Assembly (NCBI GenBank): GCA_030272585.1
Contig: BSYQ01000015.1
Location: forward strand, 434,001 to 498,000
Length of the DNA: 64,000 bases
Origin: Bryopsis sp. KO-2023
Taxonomy: Eukaryota > Chlorophyta > Ulvophyceae > Bryopsidales > Bryopsidaceae
Direction of reading: 5' to 3'
Shown: piece by piece, positions 43,401-55,290 of the stretch
Numbering within the stretch: position 1 is the first letter of the stretch
Layout: each line of letters opens with the position of its first letter
The notes under the pieces: model-generated
Told to the model about the DNA's origin: nothing
Databases searched by the model: none
What the model saw: only the letters and a program-made list of their open reading frames with translations
Translations under genes and position numbers: made by a program

Positions 43401-46400
43401 TCAGACACCACAGCAAAGTTCATCGAATTTGTTTCAGAAAAAGTGTGTACATCAGGTTTCACTCTTTCTTTTCAGTCGAAACATATTCATCCAAAAAAAA
43501 ACGTGATCGTTTGCAATTCAAACAGACACCACTCTCTGATTTTTGCTACAGATCCATTCTGCACGCATGTCAGACATAGAGTACCTGCTCTCTTTTGGCC
43601 AGCCCTCGAGTGGGGTCTTTATCTTTCACATCGAAAACGAACAGGGAGCTATCCTCGCTGGTGGCCACCAAAACGTTATCGTCAAACCCCAAGGCCAGTC
43701 GAGTGATCGGGCCATTGTGGCATTTGTATTCATGAAACTCCCCGGTCAACGGATACTTGTATGATCGGACAGTCCCCCCCTGTGTGGCTGCAAACAACGT
43801 CCGACCACCTGCCAGGGAAAAGAAGCAAATTCAGAGCTCTCCACTTTCATCTTACTGAGAATATACACAATCCTGCCCTCAATCTAGGTAGCACTATCGA
43901 TGCTTGACTGACACTGATGCGTTTGGGAACCCCCTAATGCTCATTGTGATTTGGGCTGATTGAAGAGAAAATGTGAAACAAGGGCAAAAAACTTTCCGCA
44001 GAAACAGTGCCGATACCCCCAAAAAACTTTACAAAAATTGGAAAAAATATTTGCCTTTTTAAAGCCACAGATCACAGGGATTCATATTCTCAGCAGAGCA
44101 CTTTTTTGGGAAGAAAAAAAACCAACAAAGAAAGAACAACAAGAACAAGAATACCAACAACAAGAACAAGAATACCAATAAAAAAAACAATTATGCATGA
44201 GAGTGGCACCTGCTGGAAGAGCGATTTCTGTAAGGATCGTCCCTGCATCTATTTCCTTTGTGATTTGGGTTCCGGAGCCTTGAGTGTCTTCCATTTCTTT
44301 CAGTTTCATGTCAGACCCCACAGCATAAATGCTTTTGCTGTCCGGAGTCGACAAAACGCACGTGTAGTTGCATCCCTTCAGCACATTTTCTTTTTCCCTC
44401 TTAAAATCTTTCAGCCTCCATTCGTAGACAGCTCCGTCCATCCCCGCTGAAATCAATCGACTGTCGTCTTCCGACCAATGCAAACTTCGAACCTTGCATA
44501 CGAAAAATCAGCAGCAATTCATTCGTTTACTTACGAAAACGAGTGGGGTGTGCAATCCACCCATCCCCAAGCAACAGAAAGAGAAAAAGATTAATTCCTG
44601 CTGTTTTCCACTGAAAAAAAAGAACTGAGCAACCCCCCCTCCCCCCAGTTCTTCATCACTTCCCCCATAAATACCCCACCTACAGCAAATTGAAAACCAA
44701 ATCCGTTTTCTGCAATTTACGGGAAAAAAATGCAAATCTTTCAAGTGCGGAAGATACTCAACCATCTGTTACAAGGGAGCAAGAAATGAAAATTCACCTT
44801 TCCATTGTGGCCCCTGAGATTTCCAATATTTTCGCAACTGTAGGTGTTGTACAGTTGAACAGTGTTTCCATTAACGGCTGCATAATATTGGCCCCCATTA
44901 CTGAATTTGCACTCTCTGCATGCTCTGATCGACATTTCTTTGACTGTTCTCAAATCGTCCATTAAAATCGTCATCAGTCGGAGTTTATCAGCAAAGCCCA
45001 CCAATATGGTCATCCCAGTTGGGTGCAATGCCACGCTGGAAAAAAATGATAAAAACAAAAAAAGCACATCAAAATTAGTGTAGAAACTAGGAAAATCATG
45101 GAATAGTACATTTTACATGGGGAAATCATGCAACACATGACAATAATTTCTGGTTGTCTTGAAGTTTTTTTTTTGGGGGGGGGGGGCTACCTCCAGGGTT
45201 TTGCTAGAGTTTTCCATTTTGTGATTTCCTCTTATGTTTCTACTGGTGTGAAAAAAAGGAGGGGGGGGGGCTCGTTGCACACCTGTATGCTTCCTCGGAG
45301 AAGACTTTCACCAGCTCGACGGATTTGTCGAGGTAATTCCAAAGGCGGATGGTTTTGTCCATACTGCATGTGGCGATCAACGGTTTTCGAATGCAAGTGT
45401 CCACCCCCAAAATGCCCTTGGAATGAAAAGGGGTGGCCAGCAGCTCAAAATTCATGTCATCGGTTTTCATGATCTCCGTGTTGGCCAGTGCAAGGGTGTA
45501 CGCCTGTGTAAATGATGCACAAAAATATAATATTTCAGATAATATTAGGTTGCACTACAGCGTTCAAAAAACCTTCATATGGAATCCACTCTACAATTCA
45601 CAATCTGGACAAGATGGATACTCCTCATGAAGTCCAAATGTGTTTGACCGGTTTAGAAGCAGTATTTTAAAAAGCATCCACATCCTATTTTTAGACATCA
45701 GGGGGTGTACAGGTCAAACTGCATGTCACACTTTTGGACGATTTTTTGTTGTTTTTTACGGTTTTGGGGGTTTTGGGGTTTTTGGTGGTGTTTTTTTTGT
45801 TTTTAATCTGAAGAGAAAACAACCGACCTGATTGTTTTCCAAAGTGCAGGCCAGCTGATCCTCACTGGGCGAAATCGCCATGTTCAGAATCTTGTATGGT
45901 TGGTTTTCGATGGCAAAAGATTTGCCTCTTCTGAACATGTCCTTTTCATCCTTCTCGAACAAATTCACCACTCCCCCTTCGTGCCCTACCACAAATCCCT
46001 AAATGTCAAAAAACTCCAATCTCAACAGTGGCAATTGCAATTTTCTATTCGATTGTTAAAATAATGGCTTATTTAAGATGCCAAGCTTCTAACAGAACAA
46101 ATATTTGCTTCCCTGCCCATGTTTATCAATCATTAAAAAAAAAAAGTCGAAAGAACTAAATATGTCAATCTTTACGAAGAAAACATTATTCACAAAGAAA
46201 ACAGGCTTGAAATATCTATAAATTTATCAAATGGTTCCATGTCAGTCAGACACTCCCCCCCCCAAACAAAAAAAAGAATCAATTCAATTTCAAATTAAAT
46301 CAATCAATAAATGCAGATAAACGCAAACACACCTGAGTTTTCTTTAAAAAAAAAAGATAATGACCACCATACTGACTACAAGAAAATCGGACACCTTACC

Positions 46401-47723
46401 TTGGAATGCGTAACTATGGATTCGATCGAGAGTGAATTATCGATGGACAGCGTCGTTTTAATTTCTCCACCCTCGATCACAAGCAATTCCCCGCTGTCCG
46501 TCCCAAGAATGATCCTCTCTTTGTCGGCATCCACCATCCAAACTTGGCATTTGTAATTCTGGGGGTCACGTTTTGCCAACGCCGACGGCTGCAGTTTGAG
46601 ATGCCCATCCACCGTTTTGAAAGTTTTCAAAATATTTTGCCCAATGACGCTCACGATCGATGTTTCTGAAGGAGAAAAAAGACACTGAAGGAAAAAACAC
46701 ATACACACAAAAACAAAAAAGTCAATTCAGCCAAATAGAGAAAATCAAATCGTCATAATCCTGCAGGGGGTAATAAACAGTTTCCTTTCTTTGGCTTTTT
46801 TAATCAAACATTTTAATTGACATGTGAAAAAGCTGTTTTTCTTCAAAGACACTTGGATAGATGTATATTGGCTTGCTTTGGGAAATGGTGGCGGTGTGTG
46901 CGATCGAAAATTTCAGGTGGAAGCAGGTGGTGACAGAATTCCGACGCCAACACTCACATGATAAACTGGGTTTCCTTGTTGATTTGTCGTTTTGATTGTT
47001 GATGCCACTTTAGATTTTTCCCACAGCCACAGCAATAGATTCCATTCAGGGGCTCCCCCTTGGGCAGCCAAGAGTTTTCCATCATGACTGAAACTCAAAC
47101 TGACGTATTCCTGCAAACATCCATTAAAAGACAGAATTAAAACGAAATTATTGAACGCAAGGATATATCCCCCCGTTTCCAGGTGCAGTGTTATAAATGC
47201 TTTGCTGTAATTTTTCAGCTCAATTGAAAATATCGGACGCATCAAAAATTGGAGAAAAAAATCTTAATCAAGCAAACTCCGGATCCTTTCGCATTTTCAC
47301 AGAATTTGTCAATCCAATCGTCAGGCATGTCAGAAAAAAATTCAGCTACCTTTTTCCCTTATTCTTTTCAACCTGCCATTTTTCAGAAGTACCACTTTTC
47401 GTAACACCACCAGCAATAATGCAAAACTCCCCACCTTTGATCCAGCATCGACAGAAACCAGCACTTTCCTTCTTTTCAATGTCTGCAGGTCGAAGATGGT
47501 AATCATCCCTTTATCGGCCCGTTCCGCAACAGCCAGATGCCTTTTGTTCGAGGAAACAGCAATGGTGGTAATTCCCTCGCTTTCCACGGAGCCTGGAATG
47601 AGTTTTTGCATTCGAGATTCCACATGATAGAGCGCCACGTTGTGTCCGACAGGGAAAACCGCAGTGCCATCTTCCACGTAATATATATTATCCCTCACAT
47701 CGCCGCGAAAACCAAACACATGC
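40483..47723 (-). CDS. CFAP57: Cilia- and flagella-associated protein 57 (WDR65)
   Basis: An axonemal inner-arm/I1 dynein regulator of motile cilia. Fifteen exons run in phase on the minus strand, from 47723-47435 through 47110-46958, 46684-46400, 45998-45828, 45503-45283, 45035-44798, 44492-44210, 43808-43585, 43394-43170, 42895-42732, 42416-42198, 42112-41726, 41473-41284 and 41054-40824 to 40719-40483 (about 1171 residues). Residues 1-620 are WD40 repeats: [40 protein letters not shown] and [11 protein letters not shown] all align with the family. The rest is coiled coil, including [20 protein letters not shown] and [19 protein letters not shown], near-identical to animal CFAP57. A small first exon with the start codon must lie upstream of 47723 and was not found. 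Confidence 0.95.
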
Positions 47724-48978
47724 CTGCATCCATCGAAACATCACCAGAGATTGACCACGTGTGTGTGTGTGTGGTGGTTGTGTTGGTTTTTCTGCCGATT
47801 TCTGGAAATTTGCATGTCACGGACGTTTCTCAGGCTTCCCATTTTTATGGGAAAAAAAAGCATTGTTTGTACCTTACGATTGGTTGTGTACTGAAATGCT
47901 ACAAAATCGATTACCAAAAAGTAGGATTTTTTCGTATTTGTAGTGATGTGTGGATCCATTACCTTGGGGCTAAGGCAGACAAGGACATCTTGTTTTTATC
48001 TCCGTGGCTTCAAAAAATTGTGTCTGCAGAAAAAAAATAAAAATTGTTCCCTTGCATGATGAGAATTTGGAATCCAAAATTCTACTTTCTTTGTCATACG
48101 TTGATCGAATAACCAATGAGGAAGGAATGCAAACAATACCATCCACAAATAAAAAAAGGATGAAGTGGATCAGTGAATATCTTAGTTTTGCAAAAAGCAA
48201 AATTCACTTCTGTTCAACGAAAAACAGAGTTGTTTTTTAAATTTTCCGCTACTGTTTATTGTTTATTGTTATATTCTGTTAAATATATCAGTTGCTTTCA
48301 TCTTCTGCAACATGGTTCATGTTCGTTTCAAGCATTCTTGAAAAACAAAACCACATCATGACATATTATCCCCTTTTTTACTTTCTTCTTGCAGGATTTT
48401 ATTCACAAAGTTTTTCTTTTCCTCATTTTAAAAAAAGTGGTTCTGGTGATCAGCTCTTTTTCCATCAAACGGTCCAACACCCATCAACATGGTACAGGCT
48501 TCCTCACCTTTTTATTATAATCGAATCACAGAAAAACCGATGCTGTCCAAACCGTCAGCATAGTCCAACCTTCCTTCGAGAAGGTCAAGCAAGCTACTGT
48601 AGATCCCCCCAAACAAACCCTCCTTATCTCTATTTCTTTTCGAATTGCTGCACTCCCTTTCCCACGCAAACTCCCGAACAGCTTCCTCTCCTATCTTTTA
48701 TTTTGGGCCCTCCTGTCGACGACGATAATTTCCTGGAGAATATCCGCCGGCTGAATCAGTGGACTTCGGCAAACTGTCAATTTGAGGGCGCTGACGTGTA
48801 TGGGCGAATGTATAAATTTGCTTTGGAACGATTTTCACACAGTTGGTGCTTTTTTGTGTGGACTGTGGCGTGGAGCCTTGGTTGGAAGTTGTTTTTTCTG
48901 TGTGTGTGGACTTCGGGTTTCTTCCAAGGGAAAAAAAAACAAGTTTTTTGTTTTGTTCCGTTTTGAGGGGAAAACAAT
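47724..48978. other. Divergent 5' region of CFAP57 and the CCDC174-like gene
   Basis: It should contain the missing first exon of CFAP57 (minus strand), ending in one base that completes a codon before the acceptor at 47724-47725. It should also hold the promoters of both genes. A GT microsatellite lies at 47759-47772. A patch at 48715-48800 looks codon-like on the plus strand but joins nothing in phase. Confidence 0.5.
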
Positions 48979-50845
48979 ATGAGTCATCAAGCCAGCACCG
49001 ACGAAAAAACGAGTGCTCGATTAGCGGAGTCGTTGGGATGGCTCACAGAAAGCACCCTTCAGCCCAGAAAAAGAGAACTGATCGAAGGTGAGCTGTCCGC
49101 TAGGGTTTCTTTTCCCTCCAGCGAGTTCTGAAACTTTGCCTTGATGGTTTTTGGACAGTTTTCTTTTGGGGAAAAAACACTCCCTTTGAGGATAGAAAGC
49201 TGTGAAAGGTAATGATTGTTCCGGACACAAAAAAACCAGCATTTTTTCTCCTCCATGTCAGAAAAACATCATTTTATCGTTTCTTTTTGTAATGCAGGGG
49301 TGAGTGGAGGCACTTTGGTGGACTTGAAAGCCCAACTTTATCGAACACAGGAGGAATCCAAACTGAGAAAAGAAACAGGCGAGGTTGGCGGCTTTCAAAA
49401 ATTCAAAAAGAAATTGAAAGGGTATGACTTCGACAGAGATAACATCAATCCGGGAGTAGGTGATCGGGACAAAAAAGATAAACTCTCGATGAAGGTAAGG
49501 AAAGAATTGTGATGTGCAAGCCCAGCTGGCCTGCTGAACAAAAAAGCAAAAAAATCAGTGGATTTTTATTGTTTTTGAGAAATTCTGTGGTTGGGTAGAC
49601 GGAATCGGATAAAGCAGATGAATGCTATGCTGCATTGGAGAAGAAGGCGGAGCTCTATGAAAAACTCAGTGAGTTTTGACCGTTTTTTTCGCAAAGAAGG
49701 TCTATTCTGAGCATCGATGTACTTTTGGAGGATTATGAGACGGCATTAAGAATTTATCTGAACTTTCAAACAGAATGGATGCCAAGTTTTTGGTGCGATT
49801 TGTTGAGGGGACAGGTATTACTCAACTTTCTGGTATATGAGTGATTGTGTTTCTGTTTTGGTTGCTAGTGGATGGGAAAGCCAGCGATGAGGAGGAGGCT
49901 TTCGAAGTGGATTTTTCCCGGAAAAAGTATATGGAGCCCGATGAGGTTGGGTCGACTGCCAGAGGGGATACCCCACACGACGAACCCACCAGTGATGCTG
50001 AAGCAGTGGAAGACGAAAGAGTGGCGGAGGAAAAACGCAGGAAAAGAAAAGAGGTAAGTTTTATTTGACCATCCTCTTCCCTATGGAAGTGAACACACAG
50101 ACATGCCCTGTCGAAGAAAAGAATCTATGAATTTGCTTTCGAGATGATTTTGTGCGTAGCCTCTGCACCAGTGTCAGACTCGTGCAAGTTTTCTTCTTTC
50201 TTATTCTTTTTCTAGTTTTTTTTTTGAAATTGTAAATAGTTCGTGGTGGGGAAGGCAGGGGTATTTTATTCATCATGACACTTGATACAGTCCAATCGGC
50301 ACCAAAATAACCATTCGTGAATTTGAATAAGACAAAAAAACAGCCGCATGAATCCACGGAGGTAGGAAATCATGGAGGTTGAGAATTACGATCGTCTTTT
50401 TTTCTTGGTGGTGTCAGTTGATTTTGGAACAAGCCGAGCTGACTAAGGAAGGCCGAGACAGGGCTGCCCGGGTCAAATCCAGAAGAGAGTCGAGGGTGCA
50501 ACGGGATAGAGAAAAATTGAAAGCTGCATTCCTCAAGAAGCAGGTTTGTGCAGAAGAAGCTTCCATCTCATCTTTCGAATGGATTTTTCTTTGTTAGTTT
50601 CATCAGGTTTTTTTTTTAAGCCATTTTCGAGGGGGTTTTCGAACTTTTTTTCTTCAATCAAACCCACTTTAATTGCTTGTATTGAGTTTTTCCCATTAAA
50701 TGTTTTGTTGATCTGCATTCTGACATTTTATTGCTGGCTTGGTTTCTGGCAGATGCCCAGTTTTTTCCTTGCCTGATTTGAACCCTTCTTTTGTTTTTTA
50801 TAGATGGCGAAATTAAAGGCCAACAGTGGGAAGAAGCCAGAGTAA
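48979..50845 (+). CDS. CCDC174: CCDC174-like nuclear coiled-coil protein
   Basis: CCDC174 proteins are nuclear and associate with the splicing/exon-junction machinery. Six exons join in phase: 48979-49087, 49298-49494, 49599-49668, 49869-50053, 50418-50543 and 50804-50845 (242 aa). The key match is TLVDLKAQLYRTQEES near residue 42, followed by ALEKKAELYEKL and an acidic segment EEEAFEVDFSRK, the same order as in the family. The C-terminal half is charged, with a predicted helix RAARVKSRRESRVQRDREKLK and a KLKANSGKKPE end. It is shorter than animal homologues, which extend further after the DUF4078 region. The last exon of 14 codons ends in TAA overlapping a possible donor, so alternative 3' splicing is conceivable. 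Confidence 0.75.
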
Positions 50846-51098
50846 GGTTTGTTGATACGAATATCCAAAAAAAAGTAAAAAAAAATGACAGCACCAATCT
50901 TGCACCCAAATCGATCCCGGCCAGCAATGACGAGACATCACAATTGTGTTTTTTGTTGTATTGCAGGTAGGCTTTCCTATCAAAAAAGAAAATTGTTTAT
51001 GTACATCCCTTGTTTCAATTCACCCCTTTCTTCAATGGGTGTCAGTTTCTTGCCAGCTTGTTGTTGGATGGAAATGATGCGACCAGTTGATCAGTCAG

Positions 51099-53248
51099 TC
51101 ATCGCAACACTGTCGCTGGTAATCCCATTGCTTTGGCTCTGTCTGTCAAGAACTGTTCACGGCCTTCACTGGGTAAAGCATTGGCGGCCTTTTTGGCCAG
51201 TTTTGTAGTTTGCTTTCGACTGGGATCCTCGAAGCGGAAGTCGTGAAACTGACAAATGCAAAATATCGGACCCCATCGTTAGCTTTCTCGGGCAATGTAC
51301 AATTTTCTGTTGATGTTCTTGTGGTTGTAACGTGTATGATACGATGGTACGATGGAAATAACCAATTACCAATCTGGGCTTCCAGTTTCACTTTTCTGGT
51401 GGATTGATTCTCAGAGGGGTTTGAAGAATATGGGGAAGAGTGCAATAGTTGTAGCTGACCGACCTTGTATTCAGGGCAGATTCCTCCGGAAAATCGGTAC
51501 TTTATGACATCAGCACTGGTCGGTGTTCGGCAGATATCCACTCTCTTCGCAAACTTGGGTGGTGGGGGTGCACTGCAACCTGATACAATTTGCCCCACAA
51601 TTTGTCCTATTTACTTGACAGCATTTGCATCTTTTAGTAATTTCTCTGATTCTAACAAGATGTGGAAAATGTACGAAATGGAAACTGAACCAGTTTGACT
51701 TGAACAGGCAGGGTTTTGTCTTTCATGCATGTATCTATGTTCAAATCGAAATCATACCAACCCCCATGATTCTCATGTTTGTGTCGCTCCGAATAGCGGG
51801 ATGAGGCGCTCCATGACCCCTTGCCCTCCTGATGGGTGTTTCTATCTGATGACAAAGATACAGAAATTGATTAGATGTCAGACATGGCTTCAGAGGGACT
51901 TGGATGGCCAGCACTGGTGTGGAAACTGACAGTCAGTACTTTCCCCTAACCAGACTAGGAAAAGAAACCCCTGAACAGAGACTAGAAGATTCAGACATCG
52001 TCTTGAAAGTTGAAAGCAGCAAAACGAGCTTTTGGGCAGACTTTTGTCTGCAACAGGTAGTTCAACTGAAAAATGGAGTGTGGAGCGTCTGAACGAAATA
52101 TCTATCCACCTGTGATAAACAGGAACCAACCTCAGAAACTCATGAAAGTCGATTTTTATCCAACCTCTTCATGAATTAGGACTGCCCCTCCCGTCAAAGA
52201 TTGTGCCTTGCTGGGGGGCTCCGACAAATGCCGTCGCCCCTTTATCGCATCCATATCACCACACCCTTCATAGCCGGATTGCCCGAGGATGTCCCTGCTT
52301 TGCAGAGAAACGCAACATACTAAAAACTCGAAAAACAGGCAGCTTGAATGAGGCACAATATCTTCTCAATAACATGCTACAACCTAATTGGAATTTCAGT
52401 TGCTCCCTCCCATCATAACCAAAAAAAGAACCCAAAGAAATTCTGAATACAATCTTGCCTGATCATCAAGTGGGCGACTAAGAAGCCTTTATGAATTTTA
52501 TTCAACCAGTTTTATTGATGGAAGTTCTGGCGCACCTCTTGTTCGAAAGATGTGAAAAACTTGAAATCCCTTTCGCCCTTCGCTCCGGCGCCTCGATATC
52601 ATCTTGGGGGGGCAATCCTGGCCCAAGCAGAGGGTTTTCTCCTCTGATTCCCTTAAACCTCGCAGTTGTCATTTTTCCTAGCCAAATTGATATCATTATT
52701 TTCAGACAAACACGCTCTTTCTGGTGTGAGGTACATTTTCTCATCATATTTTATTCTATTTTCTCGTCACATTCTATCTGTTTTCTATCCATTCAGTCAA
52801 CCAACAGCCCCCCCGCCCCAAAAAAAAAACTGAGAAGCATGGGGACAGTCTTTGTAAGCTATCTAGATGCATTTTCCCACATATCACACAAACCTGCAGC
52901 GTATCTATCAAGATCTCGAGCTGGGCCTCTCAGGTGACGACGATAAGGCGGGACTGCCCCATAAACAGCCTGGGAGTCGAAATCGACAGCAGGAAGGAAA
53001 ATGTTAAAAATCAACCCATACAAATGATAGAAAAAAATCTGTATCAATTCGAGTGTGCAAATTTTCCCAAGTTTTTCAATAATATATCGATAAGAAGACT
53101 TGACTGATTTCTCTTTTTTTTTTTTTTCATTTCATTTCATTTCAATATTTTTTGGAAGAGTTTTCCTTTATGGTGTTTGTACCTGAGCATCCCTCCCGCT
53201 CACTCTCATACCTTCACTCCAAAACCACGGGGCGTCTTCACATAACAT
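51099..53248 (-). CDS. Unrecognised basic protein, eight exons
   Basis: Exons on the minus strand are 53248-53183, 52969-52894, 52677-52536, 52297-52165, 52065-51997, 51845-51758, 51579-51464 and 51248-51099. All junctions keep phase, giving 279 aa. The protein has no signal peptide or membrane segment. It is rich in Arg, Pro and Gly, with loop-like text such as YGAVPPYRRHLRGPARD, GENPLLGPGLPPQDD and VDICRTPTSADVIKYRFSGG, and ends in a Lys/Ala-rich helix (KQTTKLAKKAANAL). Short extended motifs of this sort are seen in microtubule-lining proteins, but that is speculation. An in-frame upstream ATG at 53383 would add 45 residues. The intron after 51997 uses a GTCTGA donor. No family was recognised. 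Confidence 0.6.
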
Positions 53249-54046
53249 CCGAAAAAAAAAAAAATCATGCAAGTAAATTTCCAGGGACGTCTTTCGACTG
53301 ACGTCTCGTTCGCGAAACACTGCGGGGCGACGCGCAGCATCGTTTCCTCTTTTCTTTCTTCTTTCGTACGTTCTACTGGTCATGGGATCTATCAGGGCCT
53401 TTCTGGCCGCGGCAGGGGATCACTCCGAAGGCTGATAAATATCATAAGCATGCGCGGAGAAGTTAATCGCTTCACCTGATAAAGTTTCTTGCAGCGTGGG
53501 TGGGATCGCTTCGAGCGCGGAAGCATAGGGTTTGCTGTGTATTAGCTCAGATCGCTGCGTTTCTTGACAGCCGTTCATCTCAGAAGGCTAGTCCAGCGCC
53601 GTTCCCAAAAGACGAGCTCCACGTCAAGTTACCTCCAAACGATTGTGTCCAGGGAGAACCAAGCCCTGACGAGCGATGGTCTGAGAAGAGCTCAGATCTT
53701 GGCAAGAAAATGAGAGGTGGAAAATGACGTCTTTACCATAGAAACGAATTGCGAAGCGCGCGTAACGCACAGTGCAAGCTTCGGGTTTTCGTCAAATTGT
53801 TTCATCACGCAGTGATTTTCCCATTATATATATGTATTATGAGAGCCTCGATGGAGCCCTATTTTTCTTCTTGAATCTTTTTCTTTCAACAGGGGTTAGA
53901 CATTTTTGTGCATCCAATTGTTTTTGTGGACAAACTCAGACAGGTGGAGTTGGACTCCATTGAGTGCTGGTGTTGAATGGTGTTCCTTGGTTGAGACTCA
54001 GTCGGGGACAGTTCGACCCGACTTCTTACGAAAGTCTAGGAAACCA
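53249..54046. other. Intergenic, nothing recognised
   Basis: Contains the 5' flank of the 279-aa gene. No coding or RNA feature is supported. An open stretch at 53500-53727 lacks an ATG start and any signature. Confidence 0.45.
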
Positions 54047-55048
54047 TGTTGTGAACCAATCGTTTTTACACGAAAAAGTTATCCGAAACACCACACTCTT
54101 TCCTTATATGTTCCCACAGTTTCTGTCACGTAGGCGAAACGCCATATGCGATCCACTAATCCGATCGCGCACAATCAACATGGGCCCACCCACCTGGAAC
54201 TGTAGAACTCCGAAAGAAAGAAAAAAACCTGAAAGCCCCGAAAGGAAAAAAAATAATCGAAATTCAAAAAAACCTCCCAACGCTCACGGTTCCCCTATGT
54301 GATAACTTCAGAAAAAACCAAAAAGGTCGCAAAACACAATGATGGACCATTCCAAAAACAAAGACCCCATAAATCCATGCATGGAAAAAATAAGCCCACA
54401 TTGTACCGCATCATAATTTCACTCCACTCTCGACCCCAAACCTGACTTTTTTGTCCTGCGTCGCTCAGGCCACGACTACGTTGATACGTCGATTCCAGGT
54501 CGTCAAAAAACGTCTCTGTCGGTCAGTTTTCAAACTCCCAACGCCCACCCGCCCAGTCGCATCACTCTTGACGTCCTACGCTCTTCTTTGGCGGGGACTG
54601 TGATATCTGGTCGACTCTTGGTGTCAGGTGTCGTTTCAGTGGTAGAAAACTGCCGATGTGACGCGCGCGCGCTCACGTCCATTGTTACCCCAGGTCTTAC
54701 TGCTTCCGTCCTCAGCCGAGCGACTCTCGTCTCGTCAAATTGAACGAGGGACTCCCATACGTCCCATCAAGTACCGTTCCGACGTGACACTCGCGCAGCG
54801 CACTTCAAGCGCAAAGGCTCGACTTGGACTCGCTCCTGGGGTTGTTGTCGACATGTTGCTCACGCTCGTCACAGGGACGATCGCCCAGGAAGCGTCACTT
54901 CGGCTCCGAAACCATGTTGTGAACTAAACGCTTTTACACGAAAAAGTTATCCGAAACACCACACTCTTTCCTTATATGTTCCCACAGTTTCTGTCACGTA
55001 GGCGAAACGCCATATGCGATCCACTAATCCGATCGCGCACAATCAACA
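54047..55048. mobile_element. TRIM-like element: 134-bp direct repeats around a 734-bp core
   Basis: Bases 54047-54180 and 54915-55048 are direct repeats with only a few differences. Both start TGTTG and end CAACA, the TG...CA form of small LTRs. The core (54181-54914) is richer in CG than its surroundings and encodes nothing clear. The seven bases GAAACCA precede both copies, and no matching 5-bp duplication flanks the whole. A local segmental duplication is therefore an alternative to a terminal-repeat retrotransposon in miniature. Confidence 0.6.
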
Positions 55049-55290
55049 GCTGGTGATCCTTCGTTTACTTGTTCTTGGAATAGGGTTGACAAGATCAACC
55101 TTGATGAGTGAAAAGGGAACAGTTTGGTTTGAAGTTGAAACGGGTATAAAATCCGCCACATTCTAGAGTGACAGATATTATACGACAGATCTGTCGTATG
55201 ATAATTTTTCAAGGCTGTGTTGAATTCAGCAAAAAGTACGACCCATGTTCCAACCAAAGTCCCTTCAAATACCACCACCACTGCCAGCAA

